Positions 28,973-29,699 of a DNA stretch of 29,699 bases are shown here, one piece after another. The first letter of the stretch is position 1. Every line of letters begins with the position of its first letter. Source of the stretch: Hypsibius dujardini. Its lineage: Eukaryota > Tardigrada > Eutardigrada > Parachela > Hypsibiidae. The DNA lies in the NCBI GenBank assembly GCA_001579985.1, contig LRSR01012009.1:1-29699 (forward strand), read 5' to 3'. The position numbers and the translations under genes were made by a program. The notes below the pieces were generated by a model, which searched no databases, was not told the DNA's origin, and worked only from the letters and a program-made list of their open reading frames with translations.

Positions 28973-29699
28973 CCACTAGCCGATTTTTTTCCAGTCTCGG
29001 ATTAACTGCGCTTTTTTGGCTAGTGTAATTGTTGTTTGTCTGTTGAGAGCTTTTTCCTTCTTCTTCATCAGCACTCCTTTAATTGCGATTTGTATGTGGG
29101 TTTGCTTTTCAATGGTGTTCATTGCCATTCCTGTCTGACTCGGTGTATGTGTCAGGATGTTCTGCCTTTCAGTCCCCGCGATCCTATGCCCCCTCTCCTT
29201 ACTGTAATACCCACCTCCTTCATTAATTTAACTTTTTATTCCCTGATGAGTCTGCGCACGAGTTTGCTTTTGGAGCATCTCACACCTTTTTTATCGCTTT
29301 TTTCGCAAATGATTTTATTAAATTATTCGGTTTCGCACGTCGTGTCGGCTGACTTCACCGACCAATAGGCTGGCAGACAGGCAGACGGACAGACCAGCAA
29401 ACATACCCGTATAGACAGACAGACAAGCAGAAAGAGACCGACATATGATGTACAGTAAAGTCCGAGATGGACGGACCAGTGACTATAACTAGCACGGGTA
29501 TAGACTACCGGTACAGTACTAGTACATGAGCCAATGGCTGAAGGCGATTGTAGTGATCAGTCAGCGACCAGACGTACAGCATTGATCACACAGTGCACTC
29601 TTCTCAACTCTGGAGAGGGAAGGAAAGTTTATCGATCCTCCAGAAAATGAACACGGTGGTCTTCTCGGAGCCTGTTGGTGCAATACTAACGTGGTCGAT
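28973..29699. other. 3' flank of the AAK1-like gene
   Basis: Probable 3' UTR then intergenic DNA. ATTAAA at 29317-29322 is a possible weak poly(A) signal. A CAGACAGGCAGACGG-type repeat lies at 29366-29440. A 110-codon plus-strand frame (29036-29368) is T-rich and has no family resemblance. Confidence 0.4.

Overview
This is nuclear DNA from an invertebrate animal. Genes are split by short GT-AG introns, the genetic code is standard, and every gene is a recognisable metazoan family. Compact introns, heavy degenerate tetranucleotide repeats and the gene set suit a spiralian, perhaps a flatworm, but nothing here fixes the species. I rebuilt five complete genes and one partial gene by joining exons by eye. 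In all five complete models the joined length is a multiple of three and every junction keeps frame, which is strong internal support.

Layout. (1) 367-1515, minus: SIX4/5-class homeobox gene, cut off inside the homeodomain by the left edge. (2) 1948-2234: a foldback inverted repeat. (3) 2956-3891, minus: a four-exon 114-residue neuropeptide precursor whose peptide resembles diuretic hormone 31 (DH31/calcitonin-type) and ends in an amidation/cleavage signal. This is the most interesting item in the window. (4) 3.9-9.9 kb: gene-poor and transposon-rich, with a decayed Pif1/Helitron-type helicase (7480-7905), a small foldback (7021-7138) and a pogo/Tigger-like element with about 59 bp terminal inverted repeats (8282-9568). 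(5) 9926-14317, minus: an eight-exon rhodopsin-class peptide GPCR of 533 residues with unusual DRY and NPxxY motifs. (6) 14.3-19.1 kb: no confident gene; a piggyBac-like TTAA element at 18391-19053. (7) 19363-20557, minus: prefoldin subunit 1. (8) 21051-23341, minus: CDK10. (9) 23838-28972, plus: a Numb-associated kinase (AAK1/BMP2K family), head to head with CDK10 across about 0.5 kb.

The genes are not one pathway. They are a developmental regulator, a neuropeptide, a neuropeptide-type receptor and three housekeeping or signalling genes (chaperone, cell-cycle/transcription kinase, endocytic kinase). Two degenerate simple-repeat families, CAGA/CAGG-type and TTGA/ATCA-type, recur in introns and spacers. 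In the AAK1-like gene, opposite-strand copies of the first family flank kinase exons.
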